A stretch of DNA of 64,000 bases from Idiomarina baltica OS145 (GCF_000152885.1 NZ_CH672405.1:98541-162540), one strand, 5' to 3'. Positions 38,099 through 47,638 are shown, numbered from the stretch's first letter. Translations and numbers: made by a program. Notes: generated by a model from the letters alone, not told the origin.

Positions 38099-39469
38099 TT
38101 AAAGTAAATGATCAACGGGGAGCCGAGCGGTAAGCCATACAACAAACCGACGTCGCCAGCCGGCATCAGGTTCGCGATAAATACGTTTGACCGGAACATG
38201 ACTGCGATCCACCCAATAAAGTTTATAAAAACGGTTTAACCTAACTTGATACGCCCGCAGCGGTAATTCATGATCAAAAATCTCGATGATGCGTTTTGCC
38301 AGACTTGGCGATTCGATAATGAGGCCCGCTTCGGTATTAATTTGTGCTGACCGTGGGTCAAAATTGAACGACCCAACGAAGACCGAACGCTCATCAACAG
38401 TCACCGTCTTAGCATGCAAACTTGTCGCTGAGCGACGAAAATAGGGCAACACCCGATTTTGGGGAGATTCTTCAGTGCGCCGTATTTCGTATAGTTTTAC
38501 ACCCGCGGTTAGCAGGCGTCGCCGACGCCGTTGATAACCCGCGTGTACTGCGGGTACATCTGTTGCTGCTAACGAGTTCGTTAGTACTTGAAACTGAACA
38601 CCCTGCTCGAGCATCGCTTCAATCTGTTGAACACCATTTTGCGTTGGCACAAAGTAAGGCGAAACCATACGAACCTGTTGTTTTGCACGACTCAACACCT
38701 TAACCATTTGTTGAACTACTAAACGCGATGGCTTGCGTGACATTGATGCTTTGTACGGATCATCACTAATCCATTGGGCTTCTGCCGAATGCCAGGTTAA
38801 TCGACTTAAATCGAGATCCTCGTCAGCGAGACCACCGAATACATACTCATTCAGTTGCTCTGCATGGGCTTGTTTACTGAATTGCTGCCAACGCGCAATA
38901 AACGCCTCGGTCCGACTGCGACCCGATATATTGTCAATCGACACAGCGAGATCACACTGCCAATAGTTCGACCAGTCCTCAGCAATAGCGCTCACGCAAT
39001 CACCCTTGACGAGTACATCTAAATCTGAAAATAGCTGCCCTGCATGGGTTCCAAAATACTCGTCACCAATATTGCGACCACCCACGATGGCATAGCAGTC
39101 ATCGACAATGAACGCCTTATTATGCATGCGTCGATTAACGCGTCGAAAGTCAGTAAAGTAATTAAGCCAGCGCAGTTTGCGATGAACTAAGGGGTTAAAC
39201 AACTTAACTCGAAAGTTCGGATGCTGACTGAGATCACGTAACAACTGTTCGGTTGGCTTACTCGTAAAATCATCCAACAGCAAATAAACCTTCACGCCAC
39301 GCTCAGATGCCAGTTTGCACTCATTCAACAGCGTTAAGCCACTGGCATCATCGCGCCACATGTAATATTGCAGCTTGATTGAGTGCGAAGCCATGCGGAT
39401 GAGCGCAACGCGTTGGCGTAGACTTTCTCGGGCATCATCAAGCAAAGCAAACTGGTTGTGCTGTTTCAT
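38099..39469 (-). CDS. Phospholipase D-like enzyme (cardiolipin synthase family)
   Basis: 456 residues with two HKD catalytic motifs: HNKAFIVD (H116, K118, D123) followed by GGRNIGDEYF, and HAKTVTVD (H352, K354, D359) followed by GSFNFDPRS. This two-motif layout and the NIGDEYF block fit cardiolipin-synthase-like transferases acting on membrane phospholipids. No signal peptide or membrane helix is seen, unlike ClsA. The start overlaps the VWA stop by 4 bases (ATGA). The link to MoxR/VWA genes is unusual. Confidence 0.88.
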   Translation of the reverse strand: MKQHNQFALLDDARESLRQRVALIRMASHSIKLQYYMWRDDASGLTLLNECKLASERGVKVYLLLDDFTSKPTEQLLRDLSQHPNFRVKLFNPLVHRKLRWLNYFTDFRRVNRRMHNKAFIVDDCYAIVGGRNIGDEYFGTHAGQLFSDLDVLVKGDCVSAIAEDWSNYWQCDLAVSIDNISGRSRTEAFIARWQQFSKQAHAEQLNEYVFGGLADEDLDLSRLTWHSAEAQWISDDPYKASMSRKPSRLVVQQMVKVLSRAKQQVRMVSPYFVPTQNGVQQIEAMLEQGVQFQVLTNSLAATDVPAVHAGYQRRRRRLLTAGVKLYEIRRTEESPQNRVLPYFRRSATSLHAKTVTVDERSVFVGSFNFDPRSAQINTEAGLIIESPSLAKRIIEIFDHELPLRAYQVRLNRFYKLYWVDRSHVPVKRIYREPDAGWRRRFVVWLTARLPVDHLL

Positions 39470-40635
39470 CGCAGGTGCTCGATTGCCTGCTGGATTCCCG
39501 CCAGTGTCAGTGCTTCCATCCGTCCGGACATGATCTCATCGATCATCTGAATAGAGGGGTAGTACTTCCAATGACTTTCAGGCTGAGGGTTGAGCCATAC
39601 TGCGCGCTCAAATCGAGCCAACAGACGCTCTAACCAGACCTTTCCGGGCTCCTCGTTCCAGTGCTCAACACTCCCACCGGAGAATGCAATTTCATAGGGC
39701 CCCATAGTTGCATCCCCAACAATGATAAGTCGGTAATCCTCACCGAACCGTTTAATCAGAGATTCGGTGCTAACAAAGCTTGAACGCCGACGCGCGTTGT
39801 CATGCCAGACGCCTTCATAAACACAATTATGAAAATAGAAGCGTTCGAGGTTATGAAACTCGCCCTTCAGTGCTGTAAAAAGTTGCTCGACCTCGTAGAT
39901 GTGATCATCCATCGAGCCACCAATATCCAACAGTAACAACACATTTACGGCATTGTGTCGTTCAGCTTGCCATTGCAGATCCAGCAGCCCACCTTTTTTA
40001 CTTGTCGCTCGGATTGTTGCTTCAAGATCCAACTCGGTCTGAGCTCCCGTTCTTGCGAACTGACGCAAGGACCGCAAAGCCAGTTGATATGAGCGTTGCT
40101 CTAATGCAGCATGCTCGTCTAAATCACGGAATTCTCGTTTATCCCATACTTTGGCTGCACTTCGATTTCGGTTCCCCTCTTGCCCAATACGAATACCGTT
40201 TGGATGATAACCGTAGGCGCCAAACGGCGAAGTACCTCCAGTACCTATCCATTTGTTGCCACCTTGATGCCGAGACTGCTGCTCCTTTAACCGCTCCTTA
40301 AAGGCCTTCATTAGCTCGTCTAAGCCACCTAACTGGTTTAGCTTCTGTTTATCCTCTTCGGATAGATTTCGTATCAGCGGGTTATTCAGCCAGTCCTCTG
40401 GGATACGTTCGGCCACATCCACATCGACGACTTTATCGATATACTCGGAAAAGGCGCGGTCAAATCGATCAAAAAAACGTTCATCTTTGACCAATATAAC
40501 TCTCGATAATCGATAAAAGTCATCGATACTCCCCCAAATCACTTTTTGCTCTAACGCTTCGAGCAACGTGAGATACTCAGTGATAGAGGTTTTTAGGCCG
40601 TGTTTTCGAAGCGTAAAGTAAAACTCAATAAGCAC
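39466..40635 (-). CDS. CoxE-like VWA-domain protein
   Basis: 389 residues, cytosolic. The N terminus LIEFYFTLRKHGLKTSITEYLTLLEAL is typical of CoxE-type proteins. The C-terminal von Willebrand A domain has a MIDAS-like DIGGS (237-241), with Gly where the classical DxSxS has Ser. The partner gene is the MoxR ATPase, and such pairs act as chaperones that insert metals or remodel complexes. The GTG start at 40635 lies inside the MoxR 3' end (11-base overlap) and has no independent ribosome site, so translation is probably coupled. Confidence 0.88.
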   Translation of the reverse strand: MLIEFYFTLRKHGLKTSITEYLTLLEALEQKVIWGSIDDFYRLSRVILVKDERFFDRFDRAFSEYIDKVVDVDVAERIPEDWLNNPLIRNLSEEDKQKLNQLGGLDELMKAFKERLKEQQSRHQGGNKWIGTGGTSPFGAYGYHPNGIRIGQEGNRNRSAAKVWDKREFRDLDEHAALEQRSYQLALRSLRQFARTGAQTELDLEATIRATSKKGGLLDLQWQAERHNAVNVLLLLDIGGSMDDHIYEVEQLFTALKGEFHNLERFYFHNCVYEGVWHDNARRRSSFVSTESLIKRFGEDYRLIIVGDATMGPYEIAFSGGSVEHWNEEPGKVWLERLLARFERAVWLNPQPESHWKYYPSIQMIDEIMSGRMEALTLAGIQQAIEHLR

Positions 40636-41455
40636 GAGACGCCCGCTCGATCAATTCGATATCTTGCTCATGTTTCAACAGTGCACCGGCTAACGGCAAC
40701 ACAGATGGACGCTCGCGATACTCAGCAAGTTGCTCGGGTGAAATATCTTCGGTTAGCAATAAACGCAACCAATCCAGTAACTCCGACGTTGACGGTTTCT
40801 TCTTTAAACCTGATATCGAGCGCACACCAAAAAATACCGCGAGTGCCTCATCAAGTAATCGAGCTTGCAGGTTTGGAAAATGAACTTTCACGATCTCAGC
40901 CAACGTAACTTCATCCGGAAATTGGATATAATGAAAAAAGCAGCGACGTAAAAAAGCGTCGGGTAATGTTTTTTCATTATTAGACGTGATAATAACGATA
41001 GGTCGCTGTTTTGCCTCGACCTGCTCCCCGGTCTCATAGACGTGAAAAGCCATTTGATCGAGTTCTTGTAGTAGATCGTTAGGAAACTCAATATCGGCCT
41101 TATCAATTTCATCTATCAATAATACAGGACGTTTTTCGGCGCTAAAGGCTTGCCACAACTTGCCCGGCTTAATGTAGTTTGAAATGTCATGTACTTTGTC
41201 GCTACCCAGCTGACTATCACGTAAGCGCGAGACTGCATCGTACTCGTAAAGGCCTTGTTGTGCTTTTGTCGTCGACTTGATGTTCCACTGCAAAAATGGC
41301 GCATCAAGTGACTCCGCAAGTTCGATTGCTAAACGAGTCTTGCCGGTACCCGGTTCTCCTTTTAGTAGCAACGGCTTTTCGAGTGTCACCGCCGCGTTTA
41401 CGGCCTGTGACAAGTCATCAGAAACGATGTAATGCTCTGTGCTTTTAAAACTCAT
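40625..41455 (-). CDS. MoxR-type AAA+ ATPase
   Basis: 276 residues. Walker A is GEPGTGKTRLA, Walker B LLIDEIDKAD, sensor-type SNNEKTLPDAFLRRCFFHY with the arginine finger region. MoxR proteins act with VWA partners as chaperones for large protein or metal-cofactor assembly. It shares one base with the kinase stop (TAATG) and overlaps the VWA gene, so stoichiometric expression is likely. The client is unknown. Confidence 0.92.
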   Translation of the reverse strand: MSFKSTEHYIVSDDLSQAVNAAVTLEKPLLLKGEPGTGKTRLAIELAESLDAPFLQWNIKSTTKAQQGLYEYDAVSRLRDSQLGSDKVHDISNYIKPGKLWQAFSAEKRPVLLIDEIDKADIEFPNDLLQELDQMAFHVYETGEQVEAKQRPIVIITSNNEKTLPDAFLRRCFFHYIQFPDEVTLAEIVKVHFPNLQARLLDEALAVFFGVRSISGLKKKPSTSELLDWLRLLLTEDISPEQLAEYRERPSVLPLAGALLKHEQDIELIERASRAY

Positions 41456-43422
41456 TAATTTTTAACCTTATCAAGTCGATTCAAAATTCTGGCTAAATCC
41501 GCTTTCACAAAGGGTTTTGTCAAATAATCATCCATCCCTGAACGCAGAGCGTGAGTGCGAGTTTCAGGGTATGCATTAGCGGTCAATGCAACAATATGTG
41601 GTTGATGTATCGGTAGGTCACGAATTTTTAACGTGGTCTCAATACCATCCATGGTCGGCATATGAAGATCCATAAAAACAACATCGACAGTGTTCTGTTT
41701 TAGCATCTCAACAGCCTCATGACCACTCGATACTTTTGTCACATGTTGATCGAGCGATGTTAGCATCTCGCTCACGATCAGCTGATTGATAGGATTGTCA
41801 TCCACAATCAATATACGGCGCGGCACAAGCGTAGGTAGTTTCGGCTTATCAAGCGCTTCGTGATTAACATCATCACTATAAACCGCATACATGGGTAGAC
41901 GTAGACTAAAACATGTCCCCCGATTCGGCTCACTATCGACTTCAATTTCACCATCTAATAGCTGTACTAAGTTTCGTACGATGGCTAAGCCAAGCCCGCT
42001 GCCGCTTTGCTTTTTACTTAAGCCTTGATGTTCTTGTTCAAAGAGTTGCCAAATACGTTGTGTGTCACGAATACCCGCACCTGTGTCACGTACTTTAATC
42101 AGCAACTCGCCCTGCGCTTGCGTTTGAGTCGTTGTGGCTGGATCGACAGACCAGTCAATCGACAGCATAATAGTGCCTTGTTCAGTGAACTTAACGGCGT
42201 TGTTCAGCAGGTTTGTCAATATTTGTATCAGTCGCGCGCGATCACTAAAAATCCGTTCGGGCAACACTTGGCTGTGATGAATAATAAACTTCACACCCTT
42301 TTCTTCGATTGGCGCACGATACATCGACTCAATGTGTTGCAGAATCCGCGCTAGCTCTAACACGTCTTTATTAAGCTTCAACTGACCTTCTTCTGAGCGT
42401 GTTAGATCCAATAAATCATTGAGCATCTGTAGCAAATGATCACCGCTCTCTTTAACGGTCATGAGTAATTGATGTTGATGAGTATCCAAAGCAGTATTCT
42501 CGAGCACACTGACTAAGCCCAAAATACCATGTAACGGTGTCCTCACTTCATGGGACATATTGGCTAAAAATACATTCTTAGCACTGGCCGCACGACGCGC
42601 ATTAATTTCTGCCTGCTTTTGTTCAGTGACGTCCGTTACCGTTCCGGCGTAGCGCGTTGCTTTTCCGTGTTCATCCCGCTCAATGACACGACCTCTGTCA
42701 AGGACATAAACGTAATGTCCGTCACGGTGGCGAATGCGATGTTGGCTCTCATAAAACGGTGTAATTCCATCCAGATGATCTTTAACCGCTCGCCATACGC
42801 GGTCATAGTCATCTGGGTGAAGTCGGCTTGACCAACTATATGGACTTTGCTCTATTTCCTCTCGTGACCAGCCGAAAATCTGCGCCCATCGGTCGTTGAA
42901 AGAAGTTAAGTTAGATTGAGGATTCCATTCCCAGGTGCCGAGTCGAGTCGCGTCGAGTAGCAATTGTAACCGATTACGCTCAGTTTCTAATTTTATCTCT
43001 AACTCTTTGCGCTCCGTAATGTCGATTAAATAGCCAAATAATAATGGCACGCCGTCATCAGTATCCATTTTTATAATCGTGGTATCGGATACCCATACAT
43101 GACGTCCATTTTTATGCTTAATGCGATAATCATTGTGTGTGATACGAAAACCCGTTTCGCCGCTTTTTAAGCGTTTAACTTCCTCATTGACACGAGGTAA
43201 GTCATCCTCATGTATAAGAAACTTAAAATGAACTTCACGGTCGATAAACTGCTGTTTATTGTAACCAAAGATGGACTCAACATTATCCGACACATAACGC
43301 ACCGGCCACAGTTCCGAGTCTTGCCAGACAAACAAGCACACACTGTTGCCCGCAGCAAGTAACTCTGCAAAGTTTTGATTACCGATCTGCTCGGGGTTAG
43401 GTACACTCAATGTTTCTTTCAT
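41455..43422 (-). CDS. Hybrid sensor histidine kinase (PAS-PAS-HisKA-HATPase-REC)
   Basis: 655 residues, no membrane helix, so a cytosolic sensor. Two PAS domains with PAC motifs lie at about 20-145 and 150-270. They are followed by the H-box MSHEVRTPLHGILG, an ATP-binding domain (LLNNAVKFTEQG, GAGI, GSGLGLAIV) and a C-terminal receiver (ILIVDDNPINQ, phospho-Asp in VFMDLHMPTMDG, Lys in LTKPF). No separate response regulator adjoins. As first gene of an overlapping operon with MoxR, VWA, PLD and DUF2256 it may control or respond to that system (inference). Confidence 0.93.
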   Translation of the reverse strand: MKETLSVPNPEQIGNQNFAELLAAGNSVCLFVWQDSELWPVRYVSDNVESIFGYNKQQFIDREVHFKFLIHEDDLPRVNEEVKRLKSGETGFRITHNDYRIKHKNGRHVWVSDTTIIKMDTDDGVPLLFGYLIDITERKELEIKLETERNRLQLLLDATRLGTWEWNPQSNLTSFNDRWAQIFGWSREEIEQSPYSWSSRLHPDDYDRVWRAVKDHLDGITPFYESQHRIRHRDGHYVYVLDRGRVIERDEHGKATRYAGTVTDVTEQKQAEINARRAASAKNVFLANMSHEVRTPLHGILGLVSVLENTALDTHQHQLLMTVKESGDHLLQMLNDLLDLTRSEEGQLKLNKDVLELARILQHIESMYRAPIEEKGVKFIIHHSQVLPERIFSDRARLIQILTNLLNNAVKFTEQGTIMLSIDWSVDPATTTQTQAQGELLIKVRDTGAGIRDTQRIWQLFEQEHQGLSKKQSGSGLGLAIVRNLVQLLDGEIEVDSEPNRGTCFSLRLPMYAVYSDDVNHEALDKPKLPTLVPRRILIVDDNPINQLIVSEMLTSLDQHVTKVSSGHEAVEMLKQNTVDVVFMDLHMPTMDGIETTLKIRDLPIHQPHIVALTANAYPETRTHALRSGMDDYLTKPFVKADLARILNRLDKVKN

Positions 43423-43507
43423 TTACTCACGCGTCGCATATCACAACTCAATGCATTCTAACCATAACGTGCATAAACTGACAGCACCCTTGGACGACTT
43501 AAAACAA

Positions 43508-44575
43508 CTAGTCCCATAGTGAAACCCGGTCAGCTAAACGACCATTGGCTAAAGTGGTTTGAAGTTCATCCGCCATCCAACGGCCGGCATCGATCGCCTT
43601 GCTCCAGTATTGAATTCGTTGTGCCGCATCTAATTGCGCGAAGTCATTTCGATCGGGAATTTTTTGATAGGGCAACTTATTTAGAAAAGCCTCAGTTGGA
43701 CTAATAAAAATGGTATTGGGCCAATTTCGTCCTGTACTGCGCCGCCATTTCAGACGTTTATCAAACCACCCAGGAATCGCTTCATGATGAAAATGCGGAT
43801 AAAGGGTCAAGCCATCGACACCCGACAAATCAATATCAAAATGATAGTCAGTAATCCCACCGTCGCGATAGACTCCACGCGGAGCGCCCGGGATATCGCG
43901 TACCCCTTCCAACACCATCGGAATGGAGCCGGTAGCCAACAACGCTGGCTGGAAATTGCGCTCAGTTAAAGCAACATGCTGTGTGGGTAAGTCGTTCCAA
44001 CCTTTTGAGAGCGCTAAATTTGACGCTGGATGGTGAAACACGACACGTTCATAATAACGCCCCAGCCAGCTACGGTTGATGCTATTTGCAAGAGCAGAGG
44101 ACAGCAGTCCCAAAGCTTGTCGACGTCCCTCTTTAGCGGTAGACCGTAAACAACGTACGGCAATAAAGTGATGATGCACACGCGTCTGTGACAAAATCGA
44201 GGATACGGCTGATTCTGGAACATATCGATGCAGTAGCTTCTCGGCTTCGGCAGTAATCTCCCGTTGATCAGGTCTCGCACTGTAAGTTTGATGACTGTAG
44301 AGCTCAGCGAATAGACGACTGGCAGCGACCGGATCCTCTTGACCTAACGATGCAAAACGCCAAGCGCCGGCTGAAGTGCCAAGGGTATTAAGAGGCTGCT
44401 TTTTACCGGCGAAGAATTCCCCGAATAGCCACTCATCAATACCTTGTAATACAAACCATTTCGGCCCCCCGGAAGCGCCCATTAAAAGCCCAATATCATC
44501 AGCGGTCAAACCGTTCTGTTGAATATGAGCTAAAGCGCTCGCTCCTGCACGAATGGAAACAAATGATTGCGTCAT
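43508..44575 (-). CDS. Patatin-like phospholipase
   Basis: 355 residues of the patatin fold. The oxyanion-hole segment is GASGGPKW, the nucleophile elbow GTSAG (Ser68) and the catalytic Asp lies in YRDGGITDYHFD. It should hydrolyse acyl esters of lipids in the cytoplasm or at the inner face of the membrane. It lies 85 bases upstream of the kinase operon, after DUF3392, so lipid enzymes flank that unit on both sides. Confidence 0.88.
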   Translation of the reverse strand: MTQSFVSIRAGASALAHIQQNGLTADDIGLLMGASGGPKWFVLQGIDEWLFGEFFAGKKQPLNTLGTSAGAWRFASLGQEDPVAASRLFAELYSHQTYSARPDQREITAEAEKLLHRYVPESAVSSILSQTRVHHHFIAVRCLRSTAKEGRRQALGLLSSALANSINRSWLGRYYERVVFHHPASNLALSKGWNDLPTQHVALTERNFQPALLATGSIPMVLEGVRDIPGAPRGVYRDGGITDYHFDIDLSGVDGLTLYPHFHHEAIPGWFDKRLKWRRSTGRNWPNTIFISPTEAFLNKLPYQKIPDRNDFAQLDAAQRIQYWSKAIDAGRWMADELQTTLANGRLADRVSLWD

Positions 44576-44587
44576 GGCGCCACGTCC

Positions 44588-44911
44588 TTATAGTTGTTTT
44601 TTTCGTTCTGCCAATACACCCAACACCAGCAGTAAGCCAAGGACAGCGGGTCCGAGCAAATGCAATGGAATGGTATAAATCCAACTCGCTAGTATCGGCG
44701 TGAAGCCAATTAACAAATAGCCATAGCCAAAGGCACACAAAGCCACAAAAATTAGTGCTCGCACAATGAACGGGTAGTTCGAAACTGATTTTTTAACTAA
44801 ACGGTTCACCTCATCACCATAAATCACTAATAATGTAGCCAATATCATCATAGCGATTTCATGGGTGTGTTGCCGAAGCATCATGCCTAGCTGGTTCATC
44901 AATTGCAGCAA
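44588..44911 (-). CDS. DUF3392 small inner-membrane protein
   Basis: 107 residues with about three hydrophobic segments (LATLLVIYGDEV, ALIFVALCAFGYGYLLIGF and LLGPAVLGLLLVLGVL). The sequence matches DUF3392, found in Alteromonadales and relatives. No function is known. It lies 12 bases upstream of the patatin gene and is probably co-transcribed. Divergent from xthA. Confidence 0.8.
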   Translation of the reverse strand: MLQLMNQLGMMLRQHTHEIAMMILATLLVIYGDEVNRLVKKSVSNYPFIVRALIFVALCAFGYGYLLIGFTPILASWIYTIPLHLLGPAVLGLLLVLGVLAERKKQL

Positions 44912-45059
44912 TCGAATTCTCCTTAAGCTTGCCTAAGCTTCGAAGTATACCGATTTTTACTTATTCGAACATCCCCCGTCCCCTCTTTGCTACTCGCAGC
45001 GCCGCGTCAACTTTGGTATCCTCATACTTATCATTAATCAAAAATACACATGACAACGC

Positions 45060-45869
45060 ATGAAATTTATCTCATTTAATATCAATGGAATCAGGGCTCG
45101 ACTTCACCAATTGCAAGCGATGATCGATAAACATCAACCTGATGTCATCGGACTTCAAGAAACCAAAGTTCATGATGACCAGTTCCCGCAACAGGCCGTG
45201 GAAGATATGGGTTATCACGTGAACTTTTTTGGGCAAAAAGGTCATTATGGCGTTGCTTTACTGAGTAAGAAACCACTCACAAACGTGCAAAAAGGCTTTC
45301 CAAATGAGCCCGAGGATGCTCAACGCAGAATGATCATGGGGGATTACCCGCTCGATGATGGTGCTACCGTACGCGTTTTAAATGGCTATTTTCCACAGGG
45401 TGAAAGCCGCGACCATCCCACAAAGTTTCCAATGAAAGCGCAGTTTTATCGTGACCTCATTAACTACCTCAATGATGACTTATCCCCAGAACAACCCGTT
45501 ATTGTGATGGGCGATATGAACATCTCTCACCAAGATCGTGATATCGGTATCGGCGAAACGAATGCTAAGCGCTGGTTAAGAACAGGTAAATGTAGCTTTT
45601 TACCCGAAGAACGTGACTGGTTAAATGAAGTACTTGATTGGGGACTGATCGACACTTATCGTACGTTAAACCCCGAGCAAGATAACGAGTTTAGTTGGTT
45701 TGATTACCGTTCTCGTGGATTCGACGATAATCGTGGTCTTCGTATCGATTTAATTCTTGCCACGCAAACGCTCGCGGATCGTTGCGAAGAAAGTGGCATA
45801 GACTATGAGCTACGAGGCATAGAGAAACCCTCGGATCATGCTCCAATTTGGAGTCAGTTCTCTATCTAA
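45060..45869 (+). CDS. xthA: Exodeoxyribonuclease III XthA
   Basis: 269-residue AP endonuclease/3'-5' exonuclease for base-excision repair. All family motifs are seen: FNINGIRAR at the N terminus, the metal Glu in [41 protein letters not shown], the LRIDLIL segment and the terminal SDHAPIWS. Length is standard. Confidence 0.96.
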   Translation: MKFISFNINGIRARLHQLQAMIDKHQPDVIGLQETKVHDDQFPQQAVEDMGYHVNFFGQKGHYGVALLSKKPLTNVQKGFPNEPEDAQRRMIMGDYPLDDGATVRVLNGYFPQGESRDHPTKFPMKAQFYRDLINYLNDDLSPEQPVIVMGDMNISHQDRDIGIGETNAKRWLRTGKCSFLPEERDWLNEVLDWGLIDTYRTLNPEQDNEFSWFDYRSRGFDDNRGLRIDLILATQTLADRCEESGIDYELRGIEKPSDHAPIWSQFSI

Positions 45870-45893
45870 CTTATTAGTAAAAGGATCGCGGTA

Positions 45894-46529
45894 ATGGCGC
45901 TGCTACTTAATATTGTTGCACTTTGCATCCTCATCGCTACTTGGGTGAATGACAGTTGGCGCATATTGAGAAGCAGCCGCCTATTACAGCACTTATTATT
46001 CGGTTCCGCTGCCGTCATCAGCTTTATTTGGCTATTTTCAGCCAAGCTCGAACAAGGCCTGAGTATTCATTTCTTATTGATTACCACACTCACCCTCATG
46101 CTTGGGTTCCGCTATGCATTGCTGGCAGGGGTCGCTATTATAGCTGTTAATAGTTTTGCCAATAGCTATCCATTGAATGCGATTGGCGCGCTCTACATTA
46201 GCCACATTGTAATACCGGCTGCGGTAACTTATGTGGCTTATGCCGTTATATATCACAGACTCCCGCGACATCCCTTCGTTTATATATTTTTGAATGCATT
46301 TCTTGCCGCGGCCGTCGCCATCGCTATGACCCAATTAGCACATGCGGCTTGGGCCTTAATGAGTGACCGTTTGACGCCCAAACAAATATGGGAAAACTAT
46401 TTAATGATTACACCTCTGGTGATGTTTCCCGAGGCACTTTTGAATGGCATGGCGGTGACATTAATGGTTGTTTATCGACCGAATTGGTTAGTCACATTTA
46501 ACGATAAGCAATATATTGACCCGAACTAA
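45894..46529 (+). CDS. CbiM-like energy-coupling-factor membrane protein
   Basis: 211-residue, six- to seven-helix membrane protein resembling the CbiM/ECF S-component group (COG3235 style). Features include NAIGALYISHIVIPAAVTYV and a late PLVMFPEALLNGMAV segment. Such proteins bind a metal or vitamin for import, but no ATPase or T component lies nearby and the N-terminal metal-binding MHIMEG of true CbiM is absent. Function is therefore uncertain. Twenty-four bases after xthA; the stop overlaps the convergent yfbV stop region. Confidence 0.7.
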   Translation: MALLLNIVALCILIATWVNDSWRILRSSRLLQHLLFGSAAVISFIWLFSAKLEQGLSIHFLLITTLTLMLGFRYALLAGVAIIAVNSFANSYPLNAIGALYISHIVIPAAVTYVAYAVIYHRLPRHPFVYIFLNAFLAAAVAIAMTQLAHAAWALMSDRLTPKQIWENYLMITPLVMFPEALLNGMAVTLMVVYRPNWLVTFNDKQYIDPN

Positions 46530-46957
46530 TGTTGATCAGGAGGCAGTACAGATAGCGCTTGCTCCAACACATAGGCTAAGTCCATATAGGTCGGCCCTCC
46601 GTCGGTAGGCTTTTTTAAAACCGCACGGCTTTGTTTCAGCTTATCTCGTAGTTCCCAATACCAACCTCGTAACCTCCTCGGAAGGGGTTGATTCGCGCGC
46701 CAGCCAAACCAAGCAATTAATTGCAACGGCATACTTAGAATCACCAACGACGTGAGTAAGCCCTGCTGCCAATAGGCATGTAAAAATTGCCAATGTAACA
46801 TTGCATTGACGACAGCAATCGCGGGTACCCAACGCTCCATCATCCGCAACAAAGGTACTAATCGGGTCTCTCGGAATGCTGCAACGACTGCATGACGAGG
46901 CCACCTTCTCGCGTACACATGTCCGTCTTTAAATAGTCGGAATATACTGAGTTTCAA
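46526..46957 (-). CDS. yfbV: UPF0208 membrane protein YfbV
   Basis: 143 residues with two central membrane helices (AIAVVNAMLHWQFL, LLTSLVILSMPLQLIAWFGW). The family pattern is present: FKDGHVYARRWP, then PLPRRLRGWYWELRDKL, then PTYMDLAYVLEQAL. In E. coli YfbV is reported to limit the spread of the Ter macrodomain. Its presence alongside SeqA, Hda and a condensin suggests a shared chromosome-organisation theme in this window. A cluster of DnaA-box-like sites lies just upstream. Confidence 0.9.
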   Translation of the reverse strand: MKLSIFRLFKDGHVYARRWPRHAVVAAFRETRLVPLLRMMERWVPAIAVVNAMLHWQFLHAYWQQGLLTSLVILSMPLQLIAWFGWRANQPLPRRLRGWYWELRDKLKQSRAVLKKPTDGGPTYMDLAYVLEQALSVLPPDQH

Positions 46958-46997
46958 ATCGTATTCCTTCTCATTGACTGAGCTTCAGTTATTCAAG

Positions 46998-47032
46998 TTA
47001 TCAACGTTTTCTGTGGATAACTTTGTTGATAG
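46998..47032. promoter_or_regulatory. Cluster of three DnaA-box-like sites
   Basis: Within 35 bases: TTATCAACG (46998), a perfect consensus box TTATCCACA on the minus strand (47012-47020), and CTATCAACA on the minus strand (47024-47032). They lie between yfbV and the divergent EIIA-like gene. Binding by DnaA is an inference from sequence match. Confidence 0.55.
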
Positions 47033-47090
47033 GGTGTACTCATTAGCGCACACCTCGCGAACTATATACGCTTTTGCTTACTGGACGTAT

Positions 47091-47096
47091 TATAAT
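47091..47096 (+). promoter_or_regulatory. Possible -10 element for the EIIA-like/dapE operon
   Basis: TATAAT lies 75 bases before the EIIA-like start. No convincing -35 at the proper distance. Confidence 0.3.
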
Positions 47097-47170
47097 CAAC
47101 TACATGTTTGTTTTGCACCTTTATGGCTAATTCAGATAAGCTATGGTTAAGATAGTTCGTAGGAGATGTC

Positions 47171-47638
47171 ATGCCAGCCCCTTCTTTATTAGCGCCATGC
47201 TCGGGTCGCTTGCTCACGTCAAGCCATCACCCTAGCCCGCTGATTCAGTCACAGTGGCTTGGCCACACCACATGTATTGATGTCTCTGGCAACCAAGTGT
47301 TCGCGCCTGCCGATGCCGTCATCAGCTATATATCACCGGCAGGCAACTTTATTCACCTCAACACTGACGCGTTGGGTCGCATCCTACTGTGTCTCGGCGC
47401 ACATGAGCCAGCCAATAAATTGACAGCGCTACACCGCCATGTCGGTAGCGGTGATGAGGTAACTCGCGGCACGCCGCTATTGTCGCTGAATCAAGCGTTA
47501 ATAAGACGACAAGCGAATGCTTACAATCTAATGGCCGTTATACTGCAACCTAATTACTCGTTCGATAAACTGACATTGAGAGAAAGCGGCGCCGTCACCG
47601 CTTTAGAATCTGAATTAGTTATTCAAAAGGACATATAA
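47171..47638 (+). CDS. EIIA(Glc)-like protein lacking both catalytic histidines
   Basis: 155 residues. A gap-free alignment by eye with E. coli Crr is possible across VFAPADAVI...RILLCLG, against MVAPVDGTI...ELFVHFG. In that alignment the phosphorylated His90 becomes Cys74 and the supporting His75 becomes Asn59. The fold is thus kept but PTS phosphotransfer should be impossible. It heads an overlapping operon with yffB and dapE (stop/start TAATG), with AGGAGA before its ATG. A binding or regulatory role is possible; I cannot say which. Confidence 0.7.
   Translation: MPAPSLLAPCSGRLLTSSHHPSPLIQSQWLGHTTCIDVSGNQVFAPADAVISYISPAGNFIHLNTDALGRILLCLGAHEPANKLTALHRHVGSGDEVTRGTPLLSLNQALIRRQANAYNLMAVILQPNYSFDKLTLRESGAVTALESELVIQKDI

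Noticed and set aside
45894..46529. Complete cobalt/nickel ECF importer
   Set aside because: Only one membrane protein is present, with no CbiN/CbiQ/CbiO neighbours and no N-terminal metal motif.
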